NCBI GenBank assembly: GCA_035294305.1
Contig: DATGLD010000046.1
Span: 36,930-100,929 of the forward strand
Origin: DASRBN01 sp035294305
GTDB lineage: Bacteria > Chloroflexota > Ktedonobacteria > Ktedonobacterales > Ktedonobacteraceae
DNA length: 64,000 bases
Direction of reading: 5' to 3'
Made by a program: the position numbers and the translations under genes. Each line of letters begins with the position of its first letter. Position 1 is the stretch's first letter. Of the stretch, positions 1 to 7,655 are shown one piece after another. The notes beneath the pieces are model-generated. The model ran no database searches. It was not told the DNA's origin and saw nothing but the letters and a program-made list of their open reading frames with translations.

Positions 1-440
1 TTGCCATGCCGTTGATTCCTCTCTACGCCTTCGCCGGCGTGGGGCATGCGCTTCCATTTCTATTCTGGCTGGTGCCGCTGGGCTTTTTCCTGGGCGTGGC
101 CCTCAACCTCGCCAATTCGTTACCAGATATAGAGAAGGATAAGGCGGGCGGTGCGCAAACGCTGGCCGTATACCTTGGGGTGCAGCGGTCTTTTCTTGCC
201 TGCCAGTTATTGATAGTGCTGAGCGCCGCCTTGATTGGCCTGCTGACCGTGCTGCGCATCGTTCCGGCAAATCCATGGATTGTTGTCGTAGCGCTCATTC
301 TCACGTGCCTGTCCATTGAAGCGCGCGTATTATTCTTCGGGCCGGAAAAGCCCGTCGAGACCCGCAAGTTGTATTTTTACCTGGTCGCCGTAACAAGCCT
401 TGTACTGGCCGGCGGCTGGCTGGTCGGAGTCTTGATGTAA
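1..440 (+). CDS. UbiA-family prenyltransferase, C-terminal part (5' truncated by window)
   Basis: The reading frame enters from the left edge, so the N-terminus is missing. The visible part of about 145 residues is very hydrophobic, with four to five membrane segments. It carries the second Asp-rich motif of the UbiA superfamily (NSLPDIEKDKAGG, near residues 38-50) followed by TLAVYLG. UbiA enzymes transfer a prenyl chain onto an aromatic or lipid acceptor in the membrane. Here the acceptor cannot be told. The stop codon overlaps the start of the next gene (TAATG), so it is translationally coupled to a methyltransferase, which suggests a prenylated, methylated product such as a quinone-like or secondary metabolite. 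Confidence 0.8.
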   Translation, partial: AMPLIPLYAFAGVGHALPFLFWLVPLGFFLGVALNLANSLPDIEKDKAGGAQTLAVYLGVQRSFLACQLLIVLSAALIGLLTVLRIVPANPWIVVVALILTCLSIEARVLFFGPEKPVETRKLYFYLVAVTSLVLAGGWLVGVLM

Positions 441-1504
441 TGCCAATACGCCTTACTCCCCTGGAATCCCTGCTGGCGCGCCTGAATTTGCTGCCCGCGC
501 CATTGTTCGATACGCCCCTCTCCGCGGGCCTTGCGAAGGTACTCGTCACAGCGTGCGAACTCCGCGTCTTCGATGCCCTGGATAGACAATCTCTCCCCCT
601 TGAAACCCTTGCGGAGCGTTTGCAGTGCGATCCCTGGGGACTGCACTTGTTGCTCCAATTACTGATCTCAGCAGGGTATGTGCGTCTGCATCGTGGAAAA
701 TACAGCAACACGCGCGTTTCTCAACGCTGGCTTGCCGGCGGTTCACCACAGAGCGTTGCCCCTTACATTATTCATAGTCCCGATATCGTCGCCATCTGGG
801 ATCACCTGCCGCAAGTGGTACGCGAAAACAGGCCGGTGATGCGCATACCCTATGACGAAGATGCCACGAATCCAGAAACCGCTGCTGCCCTGGCACGTCA
901 TTACGCCGGGCTCGCATCGTTAGCGATGGTGCTTGGCGGCGAGATTGCGCGCCGCGCTCCGGTTCCCAGGCATGCAATGCAGTTGCTTGATGTCGGCGGC
1001 TCCCATGCCGCGTACAGCGTCCTCTTCTGCCGTAGGTATCCTCAACTGCATGCTACCATTCTCGACATCGAGCCGGGCATTGAGGCTGGAAAATTGACCG
1101 TGAAACAAACAGGCATGGAAGAGCGAATCAATTTTCTCTGCGCCGATATCGTGAAGGACAATTTCGCTGCGGAGCTTGCGTCTTCCTTCGACGTAGCTCT
1201 CTACTTCCATATCGCCCACCTGCTGCCGTCAGAAATCAATGCAGCGGTGCTGGCAAAAGTGGCGGAAACGCTTAAGCCAGGGGGCGTCCTCGTTTATGTT
1301 GACCAGGTCATAGATCAGGCGCCTCGTTTGAGTCTGGCCGCATTGATGGTACAATTTATGGCAGTGACGGTAACGACCATCGGTGGCACCTGCTATCCAT
1401 TCGTCACTGTAAAAGGATGGTTGCAGCAGGCCGGCATGAGCAATGTGCGCCAGCATCGCCTGCTTACGCCGGGAGCGACAATGATTACAGCAAAGAAGAT
1501 GTAA
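440..1504 (+). CDS. SAM-dependent O-methyltransferase-like protein
   Basis: This 354-residue protein has the two-part layout of class I O-methyltransferases of the plant/antibiotic type. A winged-helix dimerisation region covers residues 1-95 (LAKVLVTACELRVFDALDR...), and a Rossmann SAM-binding domain covers about 170-350. Motif I is LLDVGGSHAAYSVLF, and a KPGGVLVYVDQV motif follows. The start overlaps the stop of the upstream UbiA-type gene, and a second methyltransferase gene follows 32 bp downstream, so the three form one operon. The substrate is unknown; a prenylated aromatic is an inference from context. The domain assignment is confident, the reaction is not. Confidence 0.75.
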   Translation: MPIRLTPLESLLARLNLLPAPLFDTPLSAGLAKVLVTACELRVFDALDRQSLPLETLAERLQCDPWGLHLLLQLLISAGYVRLHRGKYSNTRVSQRWLAGGSPQSVAPYIIHSPDIVAIWDHLPQVVRENRPVMRIPYDEDATNPETAAALARHYAGLASLAMVLGGEIARRAPVPRHAMQLLDVGGSHAAYSVLFCRRYPQLHATILDIEPGIEAGKLTVKQTGMEERINFLCADIVKDNFAAELASSFDVALYFHIAHLLPSEINAAVLAKVAETLKPGGVLVYVDQVIDQAPRLSLAALMVQFMAVTVTTIGGTCYPFVTVKGWLQQAGMSNVRQHRLLTPGATMITAKKM

Positions 1505-1536
1505 GCCTGTTTCATATAAATTCAGAAGGAAGAGCG

Positions 1537-2331
1537 ATGCAGTCCAATTCAGAGCAGTTCAATATATCTCTCGCTGAAGCATTCAAAGACCCTCAAGTCG
1601 TCAATGTGTATCGTTTTCGCCCACCCTATCCTGATGAGGTGTTTGATATACTCGCGGGCCTGATTGTGGATGAGCCACGCGTTGTTCTCGATGTTGGCGC
1701 AGGCTCAGGTGATATCGCCCGGCGACTCGTCGAACGCGTGGAGCGAGTCGATGCCGTCGATTTCTCACGGACTATGATTGAGAAAGGCAAACAACTACCA
1801 GGTGGCAATCATCCTCGCCTGCATTGGCTCTATGGCAAGGTAGAGGAAGTGCCACTTACGCCACCATACGCGCTAATCACCGCGGGATCGAGCATCCATT
1901 GGCTAAACTGGCCGTTAGCATTTCCACGCTTCCGTGCTATGCTTTCCCCGCATGGCTATCTGGCACTCGTCTATCGCAGGACGCTGCCCATGCCCTGGGA
2001 TGCTGAGTTCAGGCAACTGCGCTCCCAATATTCAACGCGCAGCGGGCATAGAGGAGCGCACGTCGTTGCAGAGTTAGAGACGAGCGGCTTTTTTCGCGAG
2101 CTAGGAGAGAAAGAAACGGCTCCCGTGCCATTTCCCCAATCAATTGATGACTTTATCGAGGGCCTGCACTCGCGCAGCAGCTTCTCACGAGAGATTATGG
2201 GTTCGCGAAAAGCGTTTGAGATGGATCAACTGGTAAGAAATATCCTCTTGCGCCATCACAGCGATGGTATGCTGCCCTTACAGGTCGTCGGAACGGTAAT
2301 ATGGGGAACGCCTGAAAGTGGGAAAGCATGA
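1537..2331 (+). CDS. class I SAM-dependent methyltransferase
   Basis: From the ATG at 1537 the protein has 264 residues. An AGAAGGAAGAGCG stretch just upstream serves as ribosome binding site, so I reject the longer in-frame start at 1417, which lies inside the upstream gene. Motif I, VVLDVGAGSGDIARRL, lies near residues 47-62, followed by the acidic motif II (VDAVDFS). It has the size of the UbiE/Methyltransf_11 group. It is the last gene of the UbiA-methyltransferase operon. Substrate unknown; C- or O-methylation of the same small molecule is plausible. Confidence 0.75.
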   Translation: MQSNSEQFNISLAEAFKDPQVVNVYRFRPPYPDEVFDILAGLIVDEPRVVLDVGAGSGDIARRLVERVERVDAVDFSRTMIEKGKQLPGGNHPRLHWLYGKVEEVPLTPPYALITAGSSIHWLNWPLAFPRFRAMLSPHGYLALVYRRTLPMPWDAEFRQLRSQYSTRSGHRGAHVVAELETSGFFRELGEKETAPVPFPQSIDDFIEGLHSRSSFSREIMGSRKAFEMDQLVRNILLRHHSDGMLPLQVVGTVIWGTPESGKA

Positions 2332-2349
2332 CAAACGAACTGCTCGATG

Positions 2350-2403
2350 TAAGGGCGGGGGTGGCCAGGGATGAGGGAATGGGACCCTGGTGGTCGCCCT
2401 CCT
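2350..2403. repeat. family A dispersed repeat
   Basis: This intergenic copy begins TGTAAGGGCGGGGG and ends GACCCTGGTGGTCGCCCTCC. The same two ends recur in gaps at 25.7, 36.8, 39.9 and 47.4 kb. It is 18 bp past a methyltransferase stop codon. The remaining 180 bp up to 2582 hold no convincing gene. Confidence 0.7.
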
Positions 2404-2582
2404 CGGGACAGCACTTGCCAGGTCGCAGCAAAACGTTTCGGGGAGAGAGAGCTCCTGAGCTCCCTGAATCAGCGCTGTGTAGGAGGCCACCTCGAAGTTC
2501 TCGGCGGCATAATCGGCCAGCGCATTTTTCACCATCTCGTCCTTCGCCGCCCTGTTGAAAGCGCCTGCATCTGGCCGAAAAG

Positions 2583-3167
2583 CTAAGTACGTAAAATCTT
2601 CCCTGGCTTAAATTGGACAAGTATGGCTATGAGCGACGAGACGATCAGAATGTATAAAGGGAAGCCTGCATTGGCCAGGTTCCAGACCCTGATCGTCAAA
2701 AGGGTAATTATCGCGGAAATCATACCAGTGAAAAAAGGGATGGCGCTTTCTGTTTCTGGAAAGTTGAAGGCTTTGACTATCGTTGGCAGTGCAGCCAGGG
2801 CATCGGCAAGAATACTGAAAATGATTGCCACATTTCCTGATGCTGTTATATACCAGAGAATCAGGCCGATTACAGATAAACCGCCGCAGACCAGGTCGAA
2901 GCGCGTTAATTTCCACCGCGCATTTTTATTGACGAAAGAGGCGATGAAGATCGTCAGGGGGAGAAAGCCAACCATAAACGTCATTAAGGATGGGATGCCG
3001 ACGCCTTGCTGCAGTTCGGCGACAAAAGCAATCAGAGGCGCGAGCGACCACAATAAAAAAGAGACCCGGTTCGGCTTTACTCTGCCCTTAATGGTAGCAA
3101 TAAGATAGCTCGTACCGCCGGTAGAAGAGATAATCGCGCCTAAAATGACAAAGTTCTGATTAATCAT
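2583..3167 (-). CDS. conserved-looking integral membrane protein of unknown function
   Basis: The protein has 194 residues, about six predicted membrane helices and short loops. I do not recognise the family. The N-terminal stretch (GGTSYLIATIKGRVKPNRVSF) and the following VSFLLWSLAPLI helix resemble small bacterial membrane proteins of the PQ-loop or SemiSWEET size class, but no diagnostic PQ pair is visible. No clear Shine-Dalgarno precedes the ATG. It stands alone between the methyltransferase operon and panD, and is on the opposite strand to the former. Function not assigned. Confidence 0.6.
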   Translation of the reverse strand: MINQNFVILGAIISSTGGTSYLIATIKGRVKPNRVSFLLWSLAPLIAFVAELQQGVGIPSLMTFMVGFLPLTIFIASFVNKNARWKLTRFDLVCGGLSVIGLILWYITASGNVAIIFSILADALAALPTIVKAFNFPETESAIPFFTGMISAIITLLTIRVWNLANAGFPLYILIVSSLIAILVQFKPGKILRT

Positions 3168-3275
3168 GCTGTGGTTGTGGTGGCTGGGAGTGTAACCTTA
3201 CAAACGTTTGGTAGACAGAAGGGATGCAGTAATTCATTCAACCGTCCGGCTGAATGAAAGAACTACTGCGGGTCG

Positions 3276-3701
3276 CTAGAAGATGGCTTCCGCAACCTCT
3301 ATAGCTGGCTCAGATGGCTCTGGCAGCATTTCAACCAGTGGCACACGTTTCGTTTCCACGATATGATTATCGGCATCGACAAACACGAGGCGTGGTTCCA
3401 GCGAACGAATCTCCTGCTCGTCGAATTGCCCATAGCTCATGATAATGACAAGATCGCCCTCGGCGGTGAGTCGAGCGGCAGCTCCATTGAGGCAGATCAC
3501 CCCGGAGCCGCGAGCGCCTGCAATAGTGTAGGTTTCCAGCCGCGCCCCGTTATTGACGTTGACCACCTGCACCTTTTCATAGGGATAGATATCGGCGGCA
3601 TCCAGCAAATCCTGGTCAATAGTGATGCTGCCAACATAGTTCAGGTTGGCCTGCGTAACGGTCGCACGGTGAATTTTGCCCTTGCACATAGTGCGCTGCA
3701 T
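3276..3701 (-). CDS. panD: aspartate 1-decarboxylase
   Basis: PanD converts L-aspartate to beta-alanine for pantothenate and CoA synthesis. It is made as a pro-enzyme that cleaves itself to create a pyruvoyl cofactor. From MQRTMCKGKIHRATV the cleavage site falls at Gly24-Ser25 (NYVGSITID), exactly as in the E. coli enzyme. The substrate motifs YPYEKVQVVNVNNGAR and GARGSGVICLNGAAA are present. A GAAGGG element lies upstream, so ATG 3701 or 3707 is the start; the longer frame to 3725 is less likely. The protein is about 15 residues longer than E. coli PanD at the C-terminus. No other pantothenate genes are adjacent. Confidence 0.95.
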   Translation of the reverse strand: MQRTMCKGKIHRATVTQANLNYVGSITIDQDLLDAADIYPYEKVQVVNVNNGARLETYTIAGARGSGVICLNGAAARLTAEGDLVIIMSYGQFDEQEIRSLEPRLVFVDADNHIVETKRVPLVEMLPEPSEPAIEVAEAIF

Positions 3702-3873
3702 AGTCATAATCCCTTCTGTTTTCAAACGTTCGATGCCCCGGCAGGTTCCCCAGATCTTTCCCCTGAGAGGGTTCTGCCGCGAGAGAAACCAGCGTATGGC
3801 TTCTATTCTATATTAACGCACGAAGGGATAAAATGGAGACAGTCCCTGATTTTTTCTAAGGTTTTGGGAGTCA

Positions 3874-4116
3874 TCATTCCTGTGCTAAAGCAGCAAGCAA
3901 TCCCAGCGCATAAGCCTCAGCCGGGCTCTGAGCGTCAAAAATCTTCTCGCCGAGCAGCAGGCGGTAGTAGCATTTCCAGCGTCGTGCCGGCCAGGGGGCC
4001 AGTTTGATGAGTGTGTAGGTCTGGACGTGTGCTTCCAGTGCCTCTCGTAGCGCGATTTCGTCGTAGGCGCTGATGCCATATTCGGCGAGTTGCCGTTGCA
4101 ATGCTTCTGCTATCAT
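3874..4116 (-). CDS. small hypothetical protein coupled to a DUF402 gene
   Basis: This 80-residue, mostly helical protein starts at an ATGA overlap with the stop of the DUF402 gene upstream, so the two are translationally coupled. It contains a basic, aromatic middle (LAPWPARRWKCYYRLLLGEKIFDA) and an alanine-rich end. I do not recognise it. Coupling suggests that it works with the DUF402 protein, perhaps as a small partner subunit. No signal peptide or membrane helix is seen. Confidence 0.6.
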   Translation of the reverse strand: MIAEALQRQLAEYGISAYDEIALREALEAHVQTYTLIKLAPWPARRWKCYYRLLLGEKIFDAQSPAEAYALGLLAALAQE

Positions 4117-4712
4117 GTTCCTGGTTGTGTATTTGCTTGCTGGGCCGCCTGTATGAGGGCGCGAATCTCTTCTGGACTTAACGTTTCAAAATCGGTGCGC
4201 GGCAGGTCGTGCGGCATAATGGCAAAAGGGCCTGTCCAGTGCTTCGCGTGTTCTTCCAGCCAGTACAGGGTCTCAAACGATGTCTTGCGCGACTCTTCTA
4301 CAATCGGATAGCGCCTGGCGGCGCGCTCGAACACCTCGTGATCCTTGGTAAACACGCTGCCATCTTTACGGATAACAACGTCGATATATAAATCGGTGTA
4401 GACGAGTTCCCGTGATTCGCAGGTATAGTCGGGAGTCGGCAGCACGATGTCGCAATAACCGTAGCTAAAGTTACCCTCTTTGTCGTAATTGATGTGGATG
4501 GTGTACCAGGCGCCGGGCCAGAAGTAGGTCAGTGAGTGTCCGTCGGCAAGGAAGAAGTCAGGCTTCCAGAAATCGGGTCTCCAGTGTTTTTTTGTGCCTG
4601 CCGGCGTCCAGACGCACACATACTCTTCGCAAATGGGCAACTGATAACCTCTCCACTCGGCCCATTGATCGCCACTCACAAGCATTTTACAAACTTCCAC
4701 CTCGAGTAACAT
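4113..4712 (-). CDS. DUF402 domain protein (RNase-associated / nucleotide phosphatase-like)
   Basis: The 199-residue protein matches the DUF402 fold: an early barrel with WPGAWYTIHINYDKEGNFSYGYCDIVLP, then YTDLYIDVVIRKDGSVFTKDHEVFERA, a conserved acidic and aromatic pattern. Family members include proteins fused to or associated with RNases E/G (FAU-1-like) and phosphatases acting on nucleoside di/triphosphates. Which activity applies here is not visible. An AAAGG element precedes the ATG. It overlaps the next small gene by 4 bp, forming a two-gene operon that is divergent from fumC. Confidence 0.75.
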   Translation of the reverse strand: MLLEVEVCKMLVSGDQWAEWRGYQLPICEEYVCVWTPAGTKKHWRPDFWKPDFFLADGHSLTYFWPGAWYTIHINYDKEGNFSYGYCDIVLPTPDYTCESRELVYTDLYIDVVIRKDGSVFTKDHEVFERAARRYPIVEESRKTSFETLYWLEEHAKHWTGPFAIMPHDLPRTDFETLSPEEIRALIQAAQQANTQPGT

Positions 4713-4802
4713 ACGCGAACCTTTCCGTTAACGAGAACTCTCATCCTTACGAATTATACCTGACAGGGCAGGTTTCTACCAATCAGCAAAAATTCTTTAA
4801 AA

Positions 4803-4846
4803 GTCCTGGTACCTGTCCTTGTCGCTCCCTGGTTCCTGATCTCAGA
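4803..4846. repeat. degenerate repeat-like segment upstream of fumC
   Basis: The stretch carries two CCTGGT/CCTGTCC blocks and a CTCCCTGGTTCCTG block that resemble shuffled pieces of the family B repeat (TAGGGACAG...CCTGTCC). It lies between the divergent DUF402 and fumC genes, just upstream of the fumC -10 box. The match is weak and may be chance. Confidence 0.3.
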
Positions 4847-4859
4847 TTCGTTCAAGTGG

Positions 4860-4865
4860 TATAAT
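4860..4865 (+). promoter_or_regulatory. -10 box of the fumC promoter
   Basis: A perfect TATAAT stands 38 bp before the fumC GTG. No good -35 box is found at 16-18 bp spacing (TGATCT at 17 bp), so the promoter may need an activator or use an extended element. The 5' leader would be about 30 nt. Confidence 0.5.
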
Positions 4866-4902
4866 GCCCCTGTAAAACCACACTCAACGAGGAGACTGAA
4901 CA

Positions 4903-6321
4903 GTGAGTACCACACAGCAAACCCGCGTCGAGCGGGACTCTATGGGAGAGATGCAGGTTCCGGCGGATGCTTATTACGGCGCCAGCACGCAGCGGGCTGT
5001 TCTCAATTTTCCCATCAGCGACCTGCGTTTCCCGCGCCAGTTTATTCGCGCCCTGGGCCAGATTAAGCAGGCGGCGGCACAGGTGAACGAGGAATTGGGC
5101 GCCGTTGATCCACAGATAGCCGAGGCCATTGTGCGAGCCGCGCAAGAAGTTATAGACGGCAAGCTCGATAGCCACTTCGTGCTGGATATTTTTCAGACCG
5201 GCTCGGGCACCTCTACCAATATGAATGCCAACGAGGTGATTGCCAATCGCGCCAGCGAACTGTTGGGTGGCTCGCGCGGCTCGCGCAAGGTCCATCCCAA
5301 CGACCATGTCAACTTTGGCCAGTCATCGAACGATGTCATCCCCACCGCCATTCACCTCTCGGCGCTGGTCAGCATCGAGCATGAACTGATCCCCGCCTTG
5401 CAGGACTTGCAACAGGCCCTGGCGCAGAAGGCCGAGGAATTCATGCCGGTTGTCAAAACAGGCCGGACGCACCTGCAAGATGCCACGCCCATTCGCCTGG
5501 GCCAGGAATTTCTGGGCTATGCCGGCCAGATCGAGCGCGGCATCGCTCGCTTGCGCCATGCTGCCGGCGAGCTATCTGAGGTCGCCCTCGGTGGCACCGC
5601 CGTTGGCACGGGCGTCAATACGCATCCAGAGTTCGCCGCTCGCGTGTGCAAACGTCTTTCGGAAATGAACGGCGTGGACGTGCATGAGACCAGCAATCAT
5701 TTCCAGGCGCAGAGCACCCTCGATAATATCGTCGAGGCCAGCGGCTCGCTCAACACGCTGGCGGTCAGCCTGATGAAAATCGCCAACGATATTCGCTGGC
5801 TCGGCTCTGGCCCGCGAGCCGGTATCGGCGAAATCGAGCTGCCCGCCGTGCAGCCGGGAAGTTCGATTATGCCTGGCAAAGTCAACCCGGTGATCGCAGA
5901 ATCGGTCTGCATGGTCTGCGCGCAGGTCATCGGCAACCACACCACCATCACCGTCGCCGGTCAATCCGGCAACTTCGAGATCAACGTCATGATGCCCGTC
6001 ACGGCCTATAACCTGCTGCAATCCATTCACCTGCTGGCCGCGTCCGCACGCAACTTTACCGAACAATGCATTCAGGGCATCAAGGCGACGACAAAGGGGC
6101 CAGAGATGGTCGAGCGCGGCCTCGCAATCTGCACCGCCCTCGCACCGGTCATCGGCTATGATGCGGCTGCCGACATCTCGAAGGAGGCATACAAAACAGG
6201 CAAAACGGTGCGCGAGGTGGCACGCGAGAGAACCAAGCTGTCCGAAGAGGAACTCGACCGCATCCTCGATCCCGCCAGCATGACAAAGCCAGGATTAGAG
6301 GGCGGCCCCGCCGGGGGATAA
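4903..6321 (+). CDS. fumC: class II fumarate hydratase
   Basis: FumC interconverts fumarate and malate in the TCA cycle as a cytosolic homotetramer needing no metal. The 472-residue protein has the full family length. It contains the N-terminal region RVERDSMGEMQVPADAYYGASTQRAV, the TGSGTSTNMNANEV and HVNFGQSSNDVIPTAIH motifs, the KTGRTHLQDATP catalytic region, and the fumarase/aspartase signature GSSIMPGKVNP near residue 322. It starts at GTG 4903 after a GAGGAGA ribosome binding site. The gene stands alone; its stop is only 2 bp from the stop of the convergent Nudix gene. Confidence 0.96.
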   Translation: MSTTQQTRVERDSMGEMQVPADAYYGASTQRAVLNFPISDLRFPRQFIRALGQIKQAAAQVNEELGAVDPQIAEAIVRAAQEVIDGKLDSHFVLDIFQTGSGTSTNMNANEVIANRASELLGGSRGSRKVHPNDHVNFGQSSNDVIPTAIHLSALVSIEHELIPALQDLQQALAQKAEEFMPVVKTGRTHLQDATPIRLGQEFLGYAGQIERGIARLRHAAGELSEVALGGTAVGTGVNTHPEFAARVCKRLSEMNGVDVHETSNHFQAQSTLDNIVEASGSLNTLAVSLMKIANDIRWLGSGPRAGIGEIELPAVQPGSSIMPGKVNPVIAESVCMVCAQVIGNHTTITVAGQSGNFEINVMMPVTAYNLLQSIHLLAASARNFTEQCIQGIKATTKGPEMVERGLAICTALAPVIGYDAAADISKEAYKTGKTVREVARERTKLSEEELDRILDPASMTKPGLEGGPAGG

Positions 6322-6323
6322 TA

Positions 6324-6866
6324 TCACATCCATATCCGCCATCGATCAGGCGCATCCACGCCCGAAGTATCCGAAAGATCAGCGTAATTGGGCCAGATGC
6401 AAGCATCTGGCTCCAGCCCTTTCAAGGCAATGGCGACTGCGCCAGACCATGTTTCGTCAACCGAGAGCGCCTGCATCTCCTCGCGTGTAAAAAAACGCGC
6501 ATCATCGATTTCGTCCAGGTTCGGGCGCAGGTCGCTGACCGCTGAGAGCAGTTTCGCACGGAACATAAAAAAATAGTTGTGTTCGCCATCATCCATTACC
6601 CAGATGCGCAGGCCTATCAACCCCTCGATCTCTACCCGCAGGCCCGTTTCCTCGAAGGTTTCGCGTACAGCCGCCTGGTCTGGTAGTTCGCCTATATGAA
6701 CGCGCCCCGCGGGGAGAAGATAGCGCCCTCGCGTCACCCCATAGCGATTGCGCACCAGCAGCACACGTTCTTCGGAAATTACTACAGCACCGGCCCCCAT
6801 GCTGAGCGGGCGACTGGGCCTGGAACGCTCCGGGAATGGGTCGACGGGGGCGCCGGCATCTAACAT
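6324..6866 (-). CDS. Nudix hydrolase
   Basis: The Nudix box is present as GRVHIGELPDQAAVRETFEETGL, matching GX5EX7REXXEEXG. Such enzymes cleave a nucleoside diphosphate linked to another moiety, using Mg2+ bound by the box glutamates. The exact substrate cannot be read. I place the start at ATG 6866 (MLDAGAPVDPFPE, about 180 residues) because AGGAG lies 8 bp upstream; a longer frame to 6920 has no such site. The N-terminal 20 residues are proline-rich. It is convergent with fumC with no room for a separate terminator. Confidence 0.88.
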   Translation of the reverse strand: MLDAGAPVDPFPERSRPSRPLSMGAGAVVISEERVLLVRNRYGVTRGRYLLPAGRVHIGELPDQAAVRETFEETGLRVEIEGLIGLRIWVMDDGEHNYFFMFRAKLLSAVSDLRPNLDEIDDARFFTREEMQALSVDETWSGAVAIALKGLEPDACIWPNYADLSDTSGVDAPDRWRIWM

Positions 6867-6962
6867 ATGGATATGCTCCTGATCTGTCCTCAATGTTGTA
6901 TTGTCTATAGTATACAGCAAAGTTCGCCAGCTACGCGCGTCTACAAAGCTGTTATGAAGTTC

Positions 6963-6999
6963 GCTGGAGATTCTTCGCGGCGCGAAGAATCTCCAGCGT
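6963..6999 (-). terminator. hairpin terminator below the small 7020 gene
   Basis: Perfect 17-bp inverted arms (CGCTGGAGATTCTTCGC and its complement) close a 3-nt loop just past the stop of the minus-strand gene ending at 7020. No T-run follows on the minus strand, so it may be a terminator or an RNA-stabilising hairpin. It also separates that gene from the Nudix gene. Confidence 0.7.
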
Positions 7000-7019
7000 G
7001 AAGTTCTAGACCGGAAAGA

Positions 7020-7226
7020 TCAGGCGCTGAAAGGCAGCGTCTCGTACTTCTGCTCCGCCAGCAGAAGATTGACATGCACTCTGTCCACAATCACCGTCTC
7101 GAAAAATTGTAACAATGCCTGGCTTACGCAGTCTTCTATCGCAAGCTCGGTACTTTCAGGTTCATCAGCGAGAATTTCAGTAAACCGACCAGGACCCGGA
7201 CAACGAAGAACAATTTGAATTTCCAT
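7020..7226 (-). CDS. small hypothetical protein
   Basis: A 68-residue acidic protein (MEIQIVLRCPGPGRFTEILADEPESTELAIED...) starts at ATG 7226 with AGAAGGAG 7 bp upstream. That strong ribosome binding site and the hairpin downstream support a real gene. I do not recognise a family and see no membrane helix or cysteine cluster. It is monocistronic. Confidence 0.6.
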   Translation of the reverse strand: MEIQIVLRCPGPGRFTEILADEPESTELAIEDCVSQALLQFFETVIVDRVHVNLLLAEQKYETLPFSA

Positions 7227-7655
7227 GGGTGTCTCCTTCTCTTCTCTGTTTTGTGTGCCATCTAAGATCAAAAATGGGCGCAGAAGACAAAGGTGCCTGA
7301 GTCTGCAATATTGGCTTCTGCTTCCTCGCCTTTGAGGAAGGAGAAATCAAATGCAAGGAAATGCCGAACCAGAATGAACATTTCCTTTGCCATGGCCCCC
7401 TACTTACCCCCCCTGGGCCTTGTATCGAGTATACTGTTTTTTAGAGGAAATTAATGTGTATTATGTAACAAAATCCGTGTGAATTTACAGCAAAAACATG
7501 AGTCATCCCAAATTTTGACAAGTGGCTTGGAGAGGTCGCCCTCCATCTTTTACCTGTTTGGTTATATATCGGTTCGGCATTTGCTGGCATAACCTCTGCG
7601 CTCTTGTGGTCGCCCTCCATCTTTTACCTGTTTGGTTATACTCTTATCTGTTTGC
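7227..7655. other. 429-bp intergenic region, AT-rich
   Basis: No gene is supported here. The region holds an AT-rich stretch (about 7420-7520) and the two copies of a 33-bp direct repeat listed separately. It lies between two minus-strand genes and must hold the promoter for the gene starting at 7226, but I could not choose a convincing -35/-10 pair. Confidence 0.5.
7534..7640. repeat. 33-bp exact direct repeat, two copies
   Basis: The same 33 bp (beginning GGTCGCCCTCCATC, ending GTTTGGTTATA) occur at 7534-7566 and 7608-7640, separated by 41 bp. The GTGGTCGCCCTCC start at the second copy matches the end of the family A repeat. Confidence 0.85.

Noticed and set aside
2328..2558. 76-residue plus-strand ORF after the methyltransferase
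   Set aside because: It runs through a family A repeat, has no ribosome binding site and has low-complexity Arg/Pro/Ser composition.
4803..4846. Riboswitch upstream of fumC
   Set aside because: Much of the stretch lies before the predicted -10 box and so would not be transcribed; no aptamer-like conserved core is seen.
7534..7640. Short CRISPR array
   Set aside because: Only two repeat copies, a 41-bp spacer, no cas gene, and part of the repeat matches a dispersed family.
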